This document shows, one piece after another, positions 44,609 through 56,123 of a stretch of DNA of 64,000 nt. The notes below the pieces were generated by a model that worked only from the letters and a program-made list of their open reading frames with translations, was not told where the DNA came from and made no database searches. This stretch comes from Usnea hakonensis (Eukaryota; Ascomycota; Lecanoromycetes; Lecanorales; Parmeliaceae). The stretch covers positions 62,001-126,000 of the forward strand of contig BLJB01000268.1 in assembly GCA_013423325.1 (NCBI GenBank), read 5' to 3'. The translations under genes and the position numbers were made by a program. The first letter of the stretch is position 1; each line of letters begins with the position of its first letter.

Positions 44609-45967
44609 ATGACAATGGAGACAGTCAATCCAGAACGTAACCAGATCATCCGTGTCACCGTAGCATGCGGTGTTCTCGCGACTCTAGCAGTTTTCCTTCG
44701 TTTCCTTGCTCGCTGGAGGAGCAAAGCTTCCTTCGCCGCTGACGACTGGTGGATGCTTGCCAGTTTGATACCGTCGTACTGCATGTTAGCAGTGGGCTCT
44801 ATTAGTTCGTTTGATGGTTCAAACATTGTTCCCTTAAAGGCTGACGAGTCCAGTGATTACCAGTGGAGGAGGGGGCCGGCATGCTAATATGTTGACTCAA
44901 AGCCAGATTTCAACATTTCTGAAGGTCAGATTGTGGGCCTCCATCCCATCCGCTAAGCAAATTGCTGATTATGACAATGTCCAGACACTCGATGCCGCTT
45001 TGATAACCTACACTCTCACCATTTTCATGGTCAAGATCTCCATCCTGCTCCTCTACCGTCGCATCTTCACCACGCCTCTTTTCAAAAGAGCAACCCTGGT
45101 AGTCGGCACTGCCTGCATTGCTTGGTTCATTGCTGCACTCCTCTGCCTCGCTTTTCAATGTCGCACCAACGCTGAGAGGTACAACCTGGACGCGCTTTTC
45201 TCGAATCATTGTATTGATCTGAAGAGTTACTGGATTGCTGTCACTGGCTCTAACCTGATCCTGGATCTTGTCGTACTGTGCATGCCGCTTCACATCGTCT
45301 CCAATCTGAAGATTCCACTTCGTCAGAAAATATGGCTTTCAGTTATCTTCGCCTTGGGTATATTGTGAGCAGAGCTTTGAGTTGATGGTTTCTATTGTCC
45401 CATGGGCTGACAATACGCGGCAGGGTCTGCATCGCCGCCTTGATGCGTATCATCACGGTCAATTGGGTCAGAGGGGCCGATCTTACGTGTGAGACTCGAA
45501 AGTCAGCCTCCGCAAAAAGCCTCAGTTCTGCTAACGCTGGCATAGATACCGCAATCACATGCTACATGTGGTCCCAAATCGAGCCCGCCATGGCCACCGT
45601 CTGTGCCTGCCTTACCACTCTGCGGCCCCTCTTCGTCGGTTTCAACATCAGCTTCCTGTCTTCCTTCACCTGGTCCGGCAGACCCAGCCCCTACTCGTCT
45701 TCAGCGAAGAACAAAGAACGTCGCCGCTCGGACTTCAAATACGGTGGTGAAAGCGACAAGACCAAGAATGAGGAGCAGATGCAGTGGCCCTCGGCGCGGC
45801 GTGAGAGTGATGTGGAGTTGTACAACTTTGATCAGATGCTCAAGGGCGAGATGGGAGGGGCTATGAGCGTCACGGAGAAAGCGGAGAGCTCGAAGACGAA
45901 GAGCAGTTGGCAGGATGAAGGTGGTTGTGCTACGGCTAGGGCGGATATGGAGGAGTACTTTGTCTGA
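44609..45967 (+). CDS. seven-helix integral membrane protein of the fungal rhodopsin-like/PTH11 type
   Basis: Five exons, 44609-44808, 44864-44924, 44985-45364, 45424-45488 and 45546-45967, give 375 aa. Membrane segments visible in order include IIRVTVACGVLATLAVFLRFL, DDWWMLASLIPSYCML, TYTLTIFMVKISILLLYRRIF, a helix after FKRATLVVGTA, LILDLVVLCMPLHIV, IWLSVIFALGIL and MATVCACLTTLRPLF. The DDWW, YRRIF and P-x-x-x-V motifs are those of the family called fungal rhodopsin-like or PTH11-related receptors. The cytosolic tail is Ser/Lys/Glu-rich. The second intron has a length divisible by three (60 bp). Retaining it would insert 20 residues, so that junction is a judgement. The ligand is unknown. 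Confidence 0.84.
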
Positions 45968-47345
45968 GGGCTGCGGGGAAGCTTCAAGTAGGGATGGATG
46001 TGAGGAGGTGTGATGCCGTCAGTGAGAATTGCCAAGCCTGTGGAGGGACAAGGTTACAATGAGCTCGGCATAGCCATGCAAAGGCTTTACACCTGAACCA
46101 GATGCGTTTGAAGACCGTTGCACAAAGGCGCTTGGTCTGATTATCGATCGTCGGGATCTTTTCATTACAATAAATAAAAAAAAGAAAAAAAAGAAGAGGG
46201 TTTGAATTGAATTGAATTCAAGCCGTCCTGTGACTCCTCTGCGGAAAGCAATTTGGGGTCGCTGGAAGATAGCGGATCTTGATAGGCAGTGCGCAGATTC
46301 CTGTGCGCATATCTGAGAACGATCGGCGTACTTGGTGTCTTTGCCACCGTAGACAGTGGAGTGCATAAATATGTTGTACTTGCTTTTTTGCGCTGTAATT
46401 GCTCTTCGGTCGATTCATCTCTCCTTCAGAGTTATTGCATCTTCTCTTTTGCCCCCCCCCCCCCTGCCTGCCTATATATCATTTCACTCCAGGCCTATAT
46501 CGAATAGATATAGGAGTTTTAGCGCTAAGCAGTGAGCCTGAATATAAGGTAAGATACCTCTCCAGGTCAGTGTTCGGCCTACTTACGCATAGCGATGAGA
46601 TAGGCCCATGACTGTTGCAGCTAATTCCCGTGTGTATTTGACCATTTGTATGCGATTCGTATGGAGGATGAAGCACTCATGCTTGTCCATAGCTACATCC
46701 AAGCGATGACGAAGACGAGCTTTTGGCGACAGCTAGCTACTTTGCGGTTCTTATGACTCGTGAAGACCCAGCTGAATGGGAGCACTAATAGCGCTTGCCA
46801 ATCAATCGTTTTGTCGATCGGTCACTGTGATAGTACTTTATGCTCTTCTTGTCTGCTAAACGGGATGTGTATTTGACCATTTGCATGGTTCGAAAGGGGC
46901 GGATGATGCACTAATGCTTGTCTATAGCTACATTCAAGCGGTGACGAAGACGAGCTTTTGGCGACAGCTAGCTACTTTGCGGTTCTTATGACTCGTGAAG
47001 ACCCAGCTGAATGGGAGCACTAATAGCGCTTGCCAATCAATCGTTTTGTTGATCGGTCACTGTGATAGTACTTTATGCTCTTCTTGTCTGTAAGTTCTGT
47101 CATTCTTTTGCTAATTGATAAATTGAGTTATAACTCCGGATGCAATGGTCTGATTACACATGACGCCTTCAGCCGAATACCCAGCACCAATCATATGTCG
47201 TCTGGCACAATGATCCACAAGACACCTTCGGACGTCGAGTCGTTGCAAAGTGGTCCCACCATATGAAGAACCCAGCCGCCCAAAGCATTTCACCGCATCT
47301 CGAAAGCGACGTATCTTGAGTATTCATCAGCCAAGATCAGCGGAT
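45968..47345. other. intergenic region with tandem duplication
   Basis: Convergent region between the receptor-like gene and the CorA-like gene. Besides the 225-bp tandem repeat it holds a poly-C run at about 46452-46466 and an A-rich stretch at 46170-46196. Confidence 0.55.
46631..47090. repeat. 225-bp direct tandem repeat
   Basis: Copy 1 is 46631-46855 and copy 2 is 46866-47090, equal in length and separated by 10 bp. The last 150 bp differ at only a few positions, mostly C/T. The first 40 bp after TGTGTATTTGACCATTTG are more diverged. There is no open frame spanning both copies. Confidence 0.92.
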
Positions 47346-49780
47346 CTAGAATCGTATCGATGAATGGTTCCTCAAAAGATAGATGAACAACATCGTCCAA
47401 GGAAGGATACCCATCAGAAACGGCATCACCACGAGCTCATCGACTAGCATACATCCTATTGTGAATAACAAAAACAAAGCCCATGTTTTCCTCCTCGTTC
47501 TACCTCGTACAGCTCTCCACAGTCCAAGGACACCGATAATGAGCACTGTACCGTCACACAAACTCAGAAGAACCAGGTTGACAACAGAGTGATTGTTCAG
47601 GAACTTATAGTAGCAAGCGAGGTACGCAGGTACTATAGGGAAAATGGAGAAGCGCCAGAATTTCCGAACTGTGAGAAACGTCTGTAGAAGCCATCGTATT
47701 GAGGGGCCGATGACCAACGGAAGGATGATAGTCGCGAAAAGCAGAGGCACCGACAAAATCGCAAACCACCGAAGGTCCCACAGACGTTGTGTTGGGTCGT
47801 TCTCACTGCTACTTGACTGGCTGCTGCTCGACTGGCTACTATTATACTGACTGCCGGTGAGTGTACCATTTCCTGAGCTAGGCATGAGGGACGTAGACGT
47901 CTCGGTAATGTTCATTCCAAGAAACGACTGCTGGTACTTAGTTGGGGGCAATAATTAACAAGACGACCGCACTCACTGTCACGAATGCGATTGGAACATA
48001 GATAGCCGCAAGAAATGTCAGCAAGGATGAGTTGCGTGTCTTCAGGCTATTATGGGATTCGATCTGCGAGCACGTTGTCAGCAGATATTTGGGGGTTTTG
48101 TGTGGAGTATAGCATTCTCTACACCCACCTCATCTTGCAGGCCGTCGATTGCTAATCCAAGTTTTGCGAGTTGTTCAAGAACATATTCGAGGTCAGTTGT
48201 AAAGGAGCTCAGATTTTTTATCTGTTCATTTGTTCTTTGCACGTCAGGTTCTATGGATCTGAGACCCTGGATGAGCTCTTCAAGCTGCTTCTTGTTGCGT
48301 CCCATATCTGATTCCGCTCGCTTTCTACAGTCATTCATGTGTATGAGGTACTGGATCTTCTCCACTCGAGGATGAGCGCGGCTGTCGAATGTCTATGTCT
48401 TTCGTCAGCAGCGATCATTCCAAGATCGTGTCCATTGGTCTTGACAAGACATACCAATCTAGCCACTTCTTTAAAGCAACCTCGCAAGAATTGAACCATT
48501 TCTGACAATATTAAACGAAATAGAACTGATGTTGAAGTTACTAACTCAGTAGCAGGGGAGCAGGCTTCGCCAGCGGCTCGTGTTGAGAGTCGCTGCGAGG
48601 TAGACTCTCGGTGTTGCGTCCGAAAAGCAACCAAGGAGCGCTTGTCGTGAAATAGTAGTATCATCTTCAGACTTCTTGGTATATTTTTGGCAGTTATGTG
48701 GAATTTGACGAATTCGAAGGGTGGGGGCTTTCGGTAACGCTGCCAGATGTATGTATCGAAATCACCACTATGCTTTGGGCTTTCGGACTGCCAGTATAGT
48801 GTGAAGTGGGTGGGCCAAATATATTCCTCGTAAGCCTGAAATTGAAACCCGGAGATACCAGATGGATCGTTCGGACCCTGCTTTGCGCCGTTCATCGTGG
48901 TGTCATATGATGTGTCAATTGAGACGCCGTCCGAATTTTGCGCATTAGTTTGACAACTTCCATCAAAGCTGGCGGAACTATGGCTACACGTCTTCGGAAG
49001 GCGGAAATTCGGATCTAGTCATAGGTGAGACCGAAAGTAAGTTGGCGTTTTGTCTCCGCTGTGGCTTTGACTTACCCGCAGATGGAAGAGCAAAAGGCTC
49101 GTCAACTTCTGATGACTGTTGCTCGGACCCTTCTGCTATATGATCTACAAATTCATTGGGGATACCCCAATTTGGCTCTTGAGAAAGTAGATATGTCAAA
49201 GCTTTTCGAGGCGTTCCATCGATTCGTCGAGTCTGTGAAGGCAAAAATGAAGACAGCCAATATTCGATCCCAGCGTTTATTGGAAGATTCTCCGCGGTAC
49301 ATGAGCTGATCAACGGTCAGTCAGATTTAACTAATCTCGAGCATATTGCATACCACATCACGAAAGTGTCTTCAACTTTGACATCTGACGCAGCGTGCAC
49401 GCGATCCAACCACTCAAATAACGAGCTTCCCCGTGCCGAGGAACGTCGTATTCCAGTCACTGGAAGAAGACTTTAGCAGAGACATGGCTGCCAAACTAGC
49501 ATTCGAATCACTGACCTCCGTTCGTCGCAGGTGGTCCTTGGGCGAAGAGGTCGAAGCTTTCATCAATATTATGTTGGCTTCGATAACAAATTTGTGCATA
49601 GTCTTTCATGAATAATACACCACGACGATGACGACTGGCTGCTTTCCCAATGGCTTGGTGCATTACTTTTTGAGAGTAAGACAAGCATGGTGGATGCTTA
49701 TAGTAGTCGAAACTGGAGCGCTGGGATTCTAATGTGGGTTGACGCTCTGAAGGATGGAGTTGGACGGTATGCAACTCCAT
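47346..49780 (-). CDS. CorA-like divalent-cation transporter family membrane protein with extra C-terminal helices
   Basis: I model seven exons: 49780-49516, 49459-49354, 49305-49076, 49014-48455, 48392-48129, 48063-47977 and 47930-47346. They give 698 aa in frame throughout. The N-terminal cytosolic part ends in a long helix (KIQYLIHMNDCRKRAESD, then NEQIKNLSSFTTDLEYV), as in fungal CorA-like proteins. The first membrane helix (SSLLTFLAAIYVPIAFVT) leads into the signature GMN at residues 509-511 (QSFLGMNI). A second helix follows (WFAILSVPLLFATIILPLVIG). Then come about 130 residues with four or five further hydrophobic stretches not found in classic CorA, which ends after the second helix. 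Between the two core helices lies a Ser-rich loop of about 40 residues. The transported ion cannot be inferred. The N-terminal exons are the least certain. Confidence 0.8.
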
Positions 49781-52700
49781 AATACAAGTGATGGCTAATC
49801 GAGGTAGTCCTGCGAGAATAAAAATTGTTCCAAGGTATCTGACAGGTGTCTGACGGTTAGTGTTCTGTGAATGGAGTGGATTTGCACAGAATATATAGCT
49901 GGGGTTGAATTCAAATCGGACAGATCAGGCTGGTTCACTCCGGTTCTTTTACCTATTTCCAGTGCATGGATGACGAGTTGATCGGCGCAAAAAGATCAAG
50001 GTCCTTCGATATGCAGATACGATCAATGTGTAGCATGCTGTGACTATACCGCCTATCCTGCATCTTCTTTTCTTGATCTACCTGACTCAAGGGGTAGGAA
50101 AATGCGGGACGTTGCAGTACTGAATCCTGGAGGCTAACGATTCCGGTGCTCAAAACACTGATCATGCAATTCTACTGATACAGTATCATAGTACGTGTGC
50201 TCAGAGTCTAGGGTAACTGCGCCTATTGAGATATATCCAGTTGTGATTGGGTCTTTTCAGTGGAGCTGTATTGTATGCAAGAGGCAGCCACAAGGAAAGA
50301 TACGGGATCCGGATGCCTGTTTAACGGCTAGCAACACTGCTGGTAGTCGCTCAATTGATCAGAGAAATTGCATACCCTACTCAGCAACCTCGAGGGCGCA
50401 TTCGAAATGCGATCGCGACCGCCGTACTCACGCATTAATTTTGGGTTTACCAGGAAAAGATCTACAAATACAGACTTCGGTTCCCCTTGGGATACATGCA
50501 GGAATGTATCCTTATTTGAGGGCGCATACTCACGCTCTTTCCACTCGTGTAAGTGTCAGGGGCCCAGGAGCCTTCGGACGCCAGTACAATGCAGAACAGG
50601 TTATAGCACAGCTCTTCTATAGGACTGGAACACTTTCAGCCACTAGAAAAGTAGATAATTGCGGTACTCGAATTATATGTGACAGCGTAACTCTCAAGCA
50701 GCATGCAAAAGATGCTGCGCAAAGATCGCGTCTGATCAATTACCGAAATAAGAAAAAGCGGAAACTCGCTTTTCGTCTTGCATGAACTCAAGGCTCTGAG
50801 CAAAAAAATAAAAAATAGAACATGCCACACAGAAAACTTCAGAAGATCTTGAAATAGCAGCTTTGCTCTCTTGACGAGGCCGAAAGCATGTGAGTCTCCC
50901 AAAACGATCGTTCCTTACCGTGGGTAAGAGCTGAAATACTACCTTTGTTCGGCTCTTGTGTTGTATGCGTCGCCTCAGCTCCAGCACGATATCTGTTCAA
51001 ATCATTTCAGGTCTGCTTGCCTGCGCAAATAGTCGCACCGCATATCGTTTGGACCCCTCAATGAGCGGCACAGATCCTGCAGTTGACTACTCCAAACAGG
51101 CATTCCGAGAACCTTGACAAGGATTCGGTCTTTCATCTGTCTCTGCGCAGGCTATACGTGTCCTTCTGACTTCCTGCTAGCAAGGTCTAAAAAAAGAAAG
51201 CGATCCCACACAGTGTTTGCGTTCACCCACACCACCTCTACAGCAAGGCTGTGGGACCGTGAACCACGATTGAATGCAAAAGCAGCAGTATAAGGCTAGT
51301 GATCTACAGTATGTGTCAGTCAATACGACTCCAGCTGAGTTCAATATGGCCAAGAGCTGCAAGGATCGAGCCCCTGCTTTCTTCAGAATCTCAGACGGGC
51401 GGCTATGCTTTGGATATTTCGAACTATCAACGAGCAATGCAGGTCTTCCTCGAAAATCATTACGGGAACGCCAATATCTGCGGACTTCCATTTGGTGATG
51501 AGGACATGTGCGGAAATGTGAAACATCCAAATCCCCGACTACTGAACGTTGAGCAAATCTCATCTCTGTCTACCCGCTGTTCTGCTTCCGCGGACGAGAG
51601 AAATCAACCGTGTAGTGTCAACTCTGTGACACAAGAGAGCTCCACGAAGGTCATTACGAAAAATCGTCGGGGAAATGTACTCAGCCCACTGAATTGAGGC
51701 ATGGACGACCTCGGTCATACTCATTACTGCGGTCAGCAATCTACGCATCTTCCCGCTCGGCGCAAGCATACTTACGAGTCTCACCATGCGCACGATCAAA
51801 GACTTCGTCTCAGTATCATGCACCACTTTCCAAGAACCTGTACTGCACAGCCGTGCATGCAGCATGCACTTAGCCCTGATTACAGCGACGCATCCAAGAC
51901 TGCTATCCCAGTGCTGGATGATATGCTTACTGTCACATCCGGAGCTCTCCTGTCCACACGCATGCAGATTCATGGCGGCTTTGCTGTTTCTGAATATCTT
52001 TTTGATCATCAGTAAAATATAGGTAAGACACATATCCATCTCTATGGAACCCTAGTCTGAACTCGTGGAGACGTTGCCGTTATATTGCAATGTCACTATA
52101 GAGTATCCTCATATTTGATATGCATCACTCACAGGTACGAGTACTGTCTCTTATATATTTTTTCCACGACACATTGACGCCTCTCTCTCTGTCAGCTATC
52201 AGTATGTGTTGCCGGGTGCTTTCTTCGCAGCACTAAAGCAACAAGCTCTTGATATCGCAAGAAATTCTTTGGATAACCAAACTCCATTCCCTCTAAGCAA
52301 AGAAGCAACTCCCTCACCAGTGCGATCCAGACCTGCTGGCGGACGTCATACACCCGAGCAATCAATCTATCTCACAGTCCCTCCCTCACCCACCATTCTT
52401 ATAAGAACTTCAGATCGTGAAATTCATTCGCGCATACCCCTCCCTCCCTCCCTCCCTGGCACTGGCAGTCTGTATACGGTGCATACACTACCTATCTAAC
52501 CCTCGTGTAGATTTCGGGATTGGGAGAACTGAATAGCGGGAATCTGGGGGGGGAGGGGGGGGGGAAAGGGGGTTGGGGATGTAAGACGGGCTTTGGAGAA
52601 ATAAGTAGGTTCGAGAAGGGGGATGGATGGGCGGTTTCTGCTTGTGCTTCGCGGAGGAGCTTGGCTGGTGGGGAGAGGGGAGAGGGAGCGTGGATTCAGG

Positions 52701-53921
52701 AGATATGATAGGTGATGGAGCGGATAGAATAAACGACGCAGAGATGTCTTTGATCAAGGTTGCTCTCTCTGGCTTGCTTGTGTTCATTGTTTTCATCAAA
52801 CTCCATCATTGATGTGCGGATCCCCCTCTTCCCCCTCTCCCTTCAACCCCGCATACTCCGTCCCCACCATCCCCCCCCCCCAAAAATCCTTAACCCAAGC
52901 CACACAACCTTCTCTCACTCACTCGCCCCTTTCCCCATCCATCCATCCATCCATCAACCCAAAAACGCGCCTCCCTCCCTTCCCAGCACGATCCAGATTC
53001 CAGAATGCAGGAATCGCCTTCATCCAACTGCCTCACCAGGAAAATCTTGATCCCCGGGTATCAGCGTATAGATGTGAACTGGATTCACAAATCGCCATTT
53101 CGGCTACTAATGTAGGGTCCGTAGGCCCGTGCGCGAGCGCGACGATTGAGATTATGCTGGTAAAGGGGGGGTGGGGAATTAGGATTGTTGATTGTGAGGA
53201 TGCGGCAGTTCTCCGATGAAGGAGGTTTGTGGAGATGTTATGGCGCTTTATGCGGTGAAGTTCGGGGGTAAAGATGGAGCGAGTGCTCATTAGGATGTGA
53301 TTTTTGGTAAGGCAGATTATCCGTGGTCTTTCTTTCTTTGTGTTTGGGGGTGGGGGGGGGGGGCGTCTATCGAGAGGGCGATTAATTGGAAGAATAGCAG
53401 AGAATTAGAATGTGGAGTGTGCGTTGTCAGACTGCAGACTATTGTTGGTAGTCAGCGAAATGTTGTGCTGGATCAGAGGTAGCCATCTTGTTCGAGTCCT
53501 CCATACTTAGTCGCAGATGGCAGAACTCGTGGCACTCGACACCACTGAGTCATTGCTGGTAGTCGAGTTTCGATCTTGCGGCGTTTCGAGACCAGGGGAG
53601 AAAAGGTTTGCGTTACGCCCTGCGTCGAGTGGGGGAAGAGGTTACGTGATACGATATTAGGATGGATGGAGTAACGAGACTGCTGGCTTTTCGGCGTCCG
53701 CCTCTTACTCGGAGCATCCGGGGTGCCTTACCTTTCGTGTCTTGGATCCAAAAGATTTGGAACAAAGCTGGGGAAAGCACCTCTTATGCGTGTCCTTGTC
53801 ACTTCACTCGATGCTCGGGTGCAGGCCACATGGCTCTTGCGTCAGGCGAAGCAGGAGACCCGCAGGTGATTATTTCAGTAAAGTAAAATTAGTAGGTATA
53901 ATCTTGTCATGTCGCAACCCG
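49781..53921. other. gene-poor region of about 4.1 kb
   Basis: I found no frame with recognisable motifs or a plausible splice series. The longest (50195-50785, plus strand, 196 codons) has random composition and starts without a typical leader. Low-complexity DNA: TCCC repeats at 52438-52460, poly-G at 52544-52565, CCAT repeats at 52935-52955. Parts may be degenerate gene remnants. Confidence 0.5.
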
Positions 53922-56123
53922 TCATGTAGTGACCTGCCACGCCAGGCCGCTATACCCAATGATTTGAGTAAAGGCTTCGTCCCTAAGCTTCAGTCCCATC
54001 ACCATGAATTCGCCGTCTTCCATGAGCTCAAAGATCAGCCCGCTGTCGGATGCTTTGCGGATTGTCTTGCAATCATCATATCGTAGCTTCCATAGAAGGT
54101 TCGATCTCACTGCAGTTACGTAGCAAGCGCCAGTTGAGCTCAGTTGAAGATCTCCGTGGTGGCTTTGGTACGTGCAATGATACCTGCCAACTTCAACGGC
54201 TGCATAGGACCCATCAATAGCCCTGGAAGACGATGTTCCATTGTCCGATGCATTTCCATCGTTTTTGATGGGCTTTTGTGAAATTGCATCTGCGCTATGA
54301 CGAGCCTCCGCCTGTAAGCGAGCTATGGCCCATTCAGCTACATAGGAGAGCGTCAACGTCGGTTTTGAACGCGCCAAATGACAAAGACTTTGAGCACGTA
54401 CCATCCGTAGGTATCTTCCAGAATAACCAAGTCAATGGCGAGACGACATGTCGATACTGGGGCAGGCGACTCGCAATTGGAAATGTGCCAAAAAACATTA
54501 GGGCAACTTCAAGTTGTATTGATTTGACAAGCAGCCAAGTCGGTGCAATAGTGATGAACAATCCGACTAGGCCAAGGAATGAGAGGGAGAGTAAAGTGCG
54601 ATTCGGGTTCCGCCATTCGTAGAAGCTGTGAGCGACACGAATCAGTACCTTGTATTCAGGTATTTTGTACCAAAGTGCTGACATGATAGGGATGCGTCAT
54701 CTTCGGCCGGATTTTGCCGACGAGTCCCTGCTTACTTTCTAATTACTTCCAACGTATTCGCTATATCAGCAATCATCAACAGGGATCTTGGTCCCATTTT
54801 AGTGATCAATGCGTCCATCCACCCACGGGATCCATACTGCTCAATTAGCTGGGTAAGATTTGTGGCGGTCTGTTCAACGTCCTCGGATCGTTTGAGATTC
54901 TCTCGAAGGTCTTCGGCGGTGGGAGGGTACAAGTGTCGCTCGACCACGAAACACGCGATGCCGAGGATCTGGACGAACCACCATAAGCATTAGTAATTCT
55001 GGAGGAAGGCGAGATCTTCGAAGCTCACCGCCCCACCCGCGAGATGACCAATAGCCCAAAGAAAGAGGTAGCATCCGAGGTACACACCCGTCTCCACGGG
55101 GTCATCCCACCGGTAAATATGCCTAATCTTCATGAGTATTACTTGATAGGGCGTCGAGGCCATTAGGAGCCTTTCGAGACTGGTGTTGATGGCGCCCTCG
55201 TTTGCCGGAGGTAGGGTTGGGGAGTCGTCGACGTATTGGTCACCATAGTACCTAACGTAGAAGCGTAGGAGCTGGAAGTTGATTTAGTGTATGAGTCTCT
55301 TTGAGTATCTCATTTGACCTCAAGAGCAGGATGTAGTGCATTGCCTGGTTGGAAATGCACATACTTGCTGTCTATATACGGCCCAATCGACCCGGCCTTC
55401 ATGTGTCTCATCTTTCATGATGAAGTCCGTCTTCTGCGGCCGCTTGATGTTCAGGGGTGGTATTCTCCTGACTTTGAGTACATGCCGATCCATTGTCCAT
55501 CGAACATATTGATCCTGTCTTGCCTTTTTCAAATCGTCCAACTCCGCCAGCGCTGATTGTTGTTCCTCAATGTCACCGGCACCCACAGCTTTATCGTATG
55601 CTCTGACCAATTTTACATCGGCACCATGTGCTATGGTCTGGTTGTCCAAGATCTCAGCCGCCTTTGCCCCACTTGCACCATGTAGAAGGGACGAGACGGT
55701 CTCAATCGGGTGCTGGACGAAATCTTTAACCTGAGGCCCCGGATGTTCTGGTACTGAATGGAAAAGGCGGTCGTCGTCGCCATCCTGAGTGGGGGCAGGT
55801 GCTAGAGCTGGAGCTGTGGACGATTGCGGAGTGTGCTGTGGATTGGAGGTGTGTAGGAGCTTGTGCGTCTGGTCTTTCAATTTAGATCGTACTTTTGCAG
55901 AGACTCGGCGCACTTTAGCAAAGCTGGTTGGGTGTGTATCAGCCTGTACTTGGTCGGCATCAGTGAAATGGCCATCGCTGTCGCTAGAGCTGGAACTAGG
56001 CCCATGGATCTCAGGAGTGTCAATGACATTGCCGTCGGCCTTGTCGTAGACCTTGAAGGAGGCGCGATCCAAGCCAATCGATGCGTGTTCGAGGGAAGCA
56101 GATTTGCCGACGATGCTGGACAT
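53922..56123 (-). CDS. DUF3292-family membrane protein with C-terminal GRAM-like region
   Basis: Five exons, 56123-55365, 55271-55029, 54968-54736, 54625-54402 and 54337-53922, give 624 aa. The N-terminus is acidic and Ser-rich. The conserved family core follows: ARQDQYVRWTMDRHVLKVRRIPP, EGRVDWAVYRQQLLRFYVRYYG, HIYRWDDPVETGVYLGCYLFLW, the block VVERHLYPPTAEDLRENLKRSEDVEQTA, then YEWRNPNRTLLSLSFLGLVG and TWLLVKSIQLEVALMFFGTFPIAS. Three to five membrane helices are predicted by eye. The last exon gives about 125 residues resembling a GRAM/PH-like fold (GRYHCTYQSHHGDLQLSSTGACYV, LWKLRYDDCKTIRK). Proteins of this type resemble fungal peroxisome/ER-shaping factors, but the role is unproven. Confidence 0.83.

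Noticed and set aside
44925..44984. Coding insertion of 20 residues in the receptor-like protein
   Set aside because: The segment has GT-AG ends, a branch-like CTGAT and would interrupt a conserved loop. I treat it as an intron, though its length is divisible by three.
46631..47090. RIP as the cause of C/T differences between the 225-bp copies
   Set aside because: The copies are shorter than the usual minimum for RIP and the changes are few and mixed in direction.
50195..50785. Plus-strand frame of 196 codons in the gene-poor region
   Set aside because: No family motif, no promoter feature and no spliced extension. It is most likely a chance frame.
51299..52039. Overlapping frames on both strands (132 and 159 codons)
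   Set aside because: They overlap antisense to each other and neither shows conserved residues.
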